NCBI GenBank assembly: GCA_003153035.1
Contig: PMBT01000014.1
Location: forward strand, 11,611 to 51,769
DNA from: Opitutia bacterium
GTDB taxonomy: Bacteria > Verrucomicrobiota > Verrucomicrobiia > Opitutales > Opitutaceae
Direction: 5' to 3'
Length of the DNA stretch: 40,159 nucleotides
The notes beneath the pieces were generated by a model. The model saw nothing but the letters and a program-made list of their open reading frames with translations, had not been told where the DNA came from and did no database searches. Below, in pieces: positions 36,755 through 40,159 of the stretch (positions within the stretch are counted from its first letter, which is position 1; each line of letters opens with the position of its first letter). The position numbers and the translations under genes are program-made.

Positions 36755-36902
36755 GAAAAGCGGGAAAGCGGAAAGACGGGAAAAGGGGAGAACGGAAAGG
36801 CGGCAAAGCGAATAACGAGATCCAGACGACCCCTCGTCGATCTGTCGATTCTTGCGTGTGGTCGATCTCCGGAACTCTCCGCTTCCCGGTTTCCCGCTTT
36901 TC
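36755..36902. repeat. Purine/pyrimidine-asymmetric inverted-repeat element
   Basis: GAAAAGCGGGAAA (36755-36767) is the exact reverse complement of TTTCCCGCTTTTC (36890-36902); purine-rich interior. Confidence 0.6.
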
Positions 36903-36904
36903 AG

Positions 36905-37639
36905 CTACAGGCTCATTTGTTCGCGGAAGGCCTGGGCCTGCCGCCGCGAGAGCTCGACCTTCAGGCCGCCCTTGAGGTAGACGAGCAGGCCGCCGCTGAA
37001 CCACGGCTCGATCCGCTCGATCCAGGCGAGGTTGATGATCTGCCGGCGGTTGGCCCGGAAGAACGCCCGCGGGTCGAGCCGCTCCTCCATGGCGTTTAGC
37101 GAGCGGAAGAGCTGCGGCTGCGCGTCGCCAAAATGCACCCGGGTATAGTTCCCTTCGCTTTCCATCAGGCGGATCGACTTCACCTCGACAAACCAGCAGC
37201 GCTCGCCCTCGCGCACAAACACCTTGTCCTCGGCTGCCAAATGGCTTGGGCGCTCAAGGGAAGCGGCGGGCCCGGCCGCCGAGCCTTCCGTCCGCGCACG
37301 GGTCTTTTCGAGCGCCGCGGCCAGCCGCACCGGGTCGACCGGCTTCAAAAGATAATCGAGCGCGTTGAACTCGAAGGCTTTCACCGCGAACTCATCGTAG
37401 GCCGTGGTGAAAATCACCTGGGGCAGCGGCGGCTCGAGGGACTCGAGCAGGACAAAGCCGTTGTCACCCGGCATCTGAATGTCGAGGAAGAGCAGGTCGG
37501 GCACCAGCTCGGCGATTCGCATCCGGGCCTCATCAGCATTGGCGGCCTCGCCGATGACGGCGATGTCCGGGTGCTTCGCGAGTAGCCGGCGCAGCTCGTT
37601 GCGCGCGAGACGCTCGTCGTCGATGAGCAGAGTTTTCAT
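36905..37639 (-). CDS. LytTR-family response regulator
   Basis: 244 aa; MKTLLIDDERLARNELRRLL, PDLLFLDIQMPGDNGF, FTTAYDEFAVKAFEFNALDYLLKPV; LytTR IRLMESEGNYTRVHFGD. Confidence 0.95.
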   Translation of the reverse strand: MKTLLIDDERLARNELRRLLAKHPDIAVIGEAANADEARMRIAELVPDLLFLDIQMPGDNGFVLLESLEPPLPQVIFTTAYDEFAVKAFEFNALDYLLKPVDPVRLAAALEKTRARTEGSAAGPAASLERPSHLAAEDKVFVREGERCWFVEVKSIRLMESEGNYTRVHFGDAQPQLFRSLNAMEERLDPRAFFRANRRQIINLAWIERIEPWFSGGLLVYLKGGLKVELSRRQAQAFREQMSL

Positions 37640-37651
37640 GCGGCGGCAGCG

Positions 37652-38818
37652 TCAGCGGCCGGCGACCGCCAGCCCTGCCCGATGGGTGGCGGGAACGGCA
37701 TCGGAGCCGGGGGATGATCCCAGGGGGATGACGACGCCGGCGGTGACGCAGCCCGGCGGACCTTCGCGCAAATCGAGCGTGGCCTGGGCGCCGAAAAGTA
37801 ATTGCAGCCGCTCGGCAGCGTTGCGCAGGCCGACCCCGGTTGAGCCGCCGCCCGCCGCCAGCGTGCCGGGATTCGTGACCTGGAGACGGAGCTGGCCGTG
37901 TTCGCACCGTGCGGTGATCGCGATCTCGCCGCCCTCGCGCCGCGGCGCGATCCCGTACTTGACCGCGTTTTCCACGAGCGTCTGCAGCAGCATGGGCGGA
38001 ATCGAGAGGTTGAGCACTCCCGGTTCGACATCGAGCCGCACCCGCAGGCGCTCCTCGTGCCGCACCTGCTCAAGAGCGAGATAGTCGTTAACGGTGCGCA
38101 GCTCGTCCTCGAAGGGCACCGTCTCAAGCTGGCCCGACTGCAGCGAGTAGCGCAGCAGATTGGCGAGCTGGGTGACGGCCTGGCGGGCCCGGTCGGGGTC
38201 CTCGTCAATCAGCCCACGCAGCGAGTTGAGCGAATTGAAGATGAAATGCGGATTGATCTGCGACTTGAGCGCCCGCAGTTCCGCCTCTTTCACGCTGGTG
38301 GCAAGCCGCAGGCGCTCGATCTCGGAACGGCTGAATCGGTCAAAAAGGTGGTAGAAGAAATAGACGCACAGCCAGCCGACAAACAGGGTGGTGCCTTGAA
38401 TCCAGGTGAAGGCGAACACAACCAAAGGGCTGACCTTCGCCGTCCACGGGAGGTGGATGACGCCATAAATGATGCCATAGGTTAACAGACTCCAAAGGAA
38501 CGAAAGCACCGCGCTGCTCGCGAGCACCCGCGGCACGAGTGGGCGCCAGCCAAGTTGTTTCCAGCCCCACCGGGTGATCAGCGGACGCACATAATGCGTC
38601 AGCAGCAGCCCCACCGCGGTCACCACCGTTAGAACCGTGAGGGTTTCCAGGGAATCGTGCGATCCGTCCTTTTTCGCGAACAACACCGAGAACACCGCCT
38701 GCAGCCCGAAAAAGAAGCCCCAGCCGCCCACCTGGCAGATGACATAGAGCCTTTCTTTCGCGCGCTGCCGCAGGCCGATCTCGGCAACCGGGACGGAATT
38801 GGTGGGAGCGGAATCCAT
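37652..38818 (-). CDS. LytS/YpdA-type sensor histidine kinase
   Basis: Start 38818; several TM; LRALKSQINPHFIFNSLNSLRGLIDEDPDRARQAVTQLANLLRYSL (His_kinase), then HATPase SIPPMLLQTLVENAVKYGI. Confidence 0.93.
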   Translation of the reverse strand: MDSAPTNSVPVAEIGLRQRAKERLYVICQVGGWGFFFGLQAVFSVLFAKKDGSHDSLETLTVLTVVTAVGLLLTHYVRPLITRWGWKQLGWRPLVPRVLASSAVLSFLWSLLTYGIIYGVIHLPWTAKVSPLVVFAFTWIQGTTLFVGWLCVYFFYHLFDRFSRSEIERLRLATSVKEAELRALKSQINPHFIFNSLNSLRGLIDEDPDRARQAVTQLANLLRYSLQSGQLETVPFEDELRTVNDYLALEQVRHEERLRVRLDVEPGVLNLSIPPMLLQTLVENAVKYGIAPRREGGEIAITARCEHGQLRLQVTNPGTLAAGGGSTGVGLRNAAERLQLLFGAQATLDLREGPPGCVTAGVVIPLGSSPGSDAVPATHRAGLAVAGR

Positions 38819-39020
38819 GCGCCTGCACACTACAGCAGGCGGCTACCTCCGCGGCAAACTTTAGACAAACGGTCGGCCCGCGGGACCAGCGGCGGGAACT
38901 CCGGCCGCCCCAGCGTCGCAGACTCCTTCAGCGGGCTCGATCACGCCAGCCCCGGCAAAGCGGCGCGTTAAGGATAACCCGCCCCCCGAGCTGGAGCAGC
39001 GCGAGGTCCCGACGGCCTGG

Positions 39021-39887
39021 TCAGGCGCCGACGGGGTGCCAGGTCGTCTTGAATTCGAGGAAGTCGCGGATCGCGTAGAGACTCTGGGCTTTCTCGGAGA
39101 ACCAGTTGATTTTGTCCTCGGCCTTCCAGAAATGGGTCCGCTTCACGCTTTCGACCGCGCCGAGTGCGAGCGTCCTGCGTTCATCCGCATTGGCCACCGC
39201 ACTGAGGGCGCGCAGGTGGGCGTGGGTGGCAAAGGTGGGCAGCAGTTCCGCGCGCAGGCCGGTGAGCAGGTTGACCACGCCGCCGGGCAGATCGCTCGTG
39301 GCAAGCATCTCGCCCAGCACGATCGCGGGATACGGCTGCGCACCGGAGGCGAGCGCGACCACGGTGTTGCCGCTCACAATCACCGGCGCGAGCAGCGAAA
39401 CCAGCGCGAGCAGCGGCACCTCGTCCGGAGCCAGGACGCCGACAATGCCCATCGGCTCGGTCACGGTGAAATTGAAGTAGGGCGCAGCGACGGGATTCAC
39501 GCTGCCCAGGACCTGCGCGAATTTGTCGGCCCAGCCGGCATAGTAAATGAGCCGATCGATGGTCGCGGTGACTTCCCTGGCCGCGGCGGCCTTCGTGGCG
39601 CCTCCCATCAGGATCGCCGCGGCCATCTCGCCGCGCCGGGCCTCGACCATCTCCCCGAGACGGTAGAGGATCTGTCCACGGTTGTACGGCGTGCGCTTCG
39701 CCCAGCCGGGCCCGGCCTTGGCCGCGGCCTCGACGGCATTGCGCAGGTCCTTCCGGGTGCATTGCGGAACATGGGCGATAAAATTGCCGGCGGGGTCCTT
39801 CAACGGAAACGTGCGCCCGCTTTCCGAGCGGATGAACGCCCCGCCGACGTAGACCTTCGGGGTTTTGGTGATGGGAAGTCTATTCAT
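39021..39887 (-). CDS. Aldehyde dehydrogenase-family protein, short form lacking the C-terminal half
   Basis: 288 aa; KVYVGGAFIRSESGRTFPLKDPAGNFIAHVPQCTRKDLRNAVEAAAKAGPGWAKRTPYNRGQILYRLGEMVE...NFTVTEPMGIVGVLAPDEVPLLALVSLLAPVIVSGNTVVALAS. Confidence 0.85.
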   Translation of the reverse strand: MNRLPITKTPKVYVGGAFIRSESGRTFPLKDPAGNFIAHVPQCTRKDLRNAVEAAAKAGPGWAKRTPYNRGQILYRLGEMVEARRGEMAAAILMGGATKAAAAREVTATIDRLIYYAGWADKFAQVLGSVNPVAAPYFNFTVTEPMGIVGVLAPDEVPLLALVSLLAPVIVSGNTVVALASGAQPYPAIVLGEMLATSDLPGGVVNLLTGLRAELLPTFATHAHLRALSAVANADERRTLALGAVESVKRTHFWKAEDKINWFSEKAQSLYAIRDFLEFKTTWHPVGA

Positions 39888-39900
39888 GAGTTTTTCCTCA

Positions 39901-39961
39901 CCACGAAGAACACGAAGAATCCTCTTGGTGTTTCGCTTTGTGTCCTTCGTGCACTTCGTGG
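39901..39961. repeat. Inverted-repeat intergenic element (CCACGAAG.ACACGAAG type)
   Basis: ccacgaagaacacgaa (39901-39916) pairs with ttcgtgcacttcgtgg (39946-39961), 14 of 16. Confidence 0.6.
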
Positions 39962-40159
39962 TTAAACCAGCCGGCCGTAATCCAGCAGGCCCTGGCGGCC
40001 GCCTTCGCGGCCGAAGCCCGACTCCTTGTAGCCACCAAATGGCGACGCCGGGTCGAACCGGTTGAAGGTGTTGGCCCAGACAACCCCGGCCTTGAGCTCG
40101 GTCGACATTTTCAGGATGCGGGAACCCTTGTCCGTCCAGACGCCGGCGCTGAGGCCGTA
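39962..40159 (-). CDS. Aldehyde dehydrogenase, C-terminal part; gene continues beyond window
   Basis: Minus-strand YGLSAGVWTDKGSRILKMSTELKAGVVWANTFNRFDPASPFGGYKESGFGREGGRQGLLDYGRLV-stop, typical ALDH C-terminus. Confidence 0.9.
   Translation of the reverse strand, partial: YGLSAGVWTDKGSRILKMSTELKAGVVWANTFNRFDPASPFGGYKESGFGREGGRQGLLDYGRLV

Noticed and set aside
1-40159. CRISPR arrays, rRNA/tRNA genes, prophage, defence islands, toxin-antitoxin pairs
   Set aside because: No regularly spaced direct repeats, no cloverleaf or rRNA-like stretches, and no phage structural, nuclease-defence or TA-type proteins were recognised in the ORFs.

Overview
GC-rich bacterial window, probably Verrucomicrobiota/Opitutaceae-like (an inference from protein style only). 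I support about 29 protein-coding genes and see no rRNA, tRNA, CRISPR array or transposase. Left to right: a transporter C-terminus; a VOC protein; a TPR protein; a membrane-anchored protein with a PgpH-type ectodomain but no HD domain; two near-twin LysR regulators; a family of four paralogous lipoprotein-like proteins; a TatT-associated TRAP transporter operon (TatT-DctP-DctQM); a secreted endonuclease/exonuclease/phosphatase-fold protein; a Spinster-like MFS transporter; an Aas-like acyltransferase/AMP-ligase; GNAT and DUF255 proteins; an EamA transporter; GH92 and apiosidase-like hydrolases; a degenerate receiver fused to a coiled coil; a NatAB-like ABC exporter; a LytTR/LytS two-component pair; and tandem aldehyde dehydrogenases, one lacking its C-terminal half. 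The most interesting signal is a bipartite promoter element found five times between about 6 and 19 kb: two T-N11-A dyads (ATTG-N7-CAAT, then ATTR-N7-CAAT) with starts exactly 22 bp apart, followed at constant distance by a -10-like hexamer. It fits a LysR-type recognition/activation site pair. It precedes a lipoprotein cluster, the TRAP-T operon, the secreted EEP gene, another lipoprotein and the Aas-like gene, and the first two copies lie divergent to the twin LysR genes. I propose a LysR-controlled envelope/lipid-scavenging regulon. Other observations: a pair of paralogous, translationally coupled micro-ORFs; a 349-bp nested palindromic element with perfect 22-bp terminal inverted repeats; REP-like hairpins; a pseudo-receiver; and loss of the lipobox in one lipoprotein paralog.
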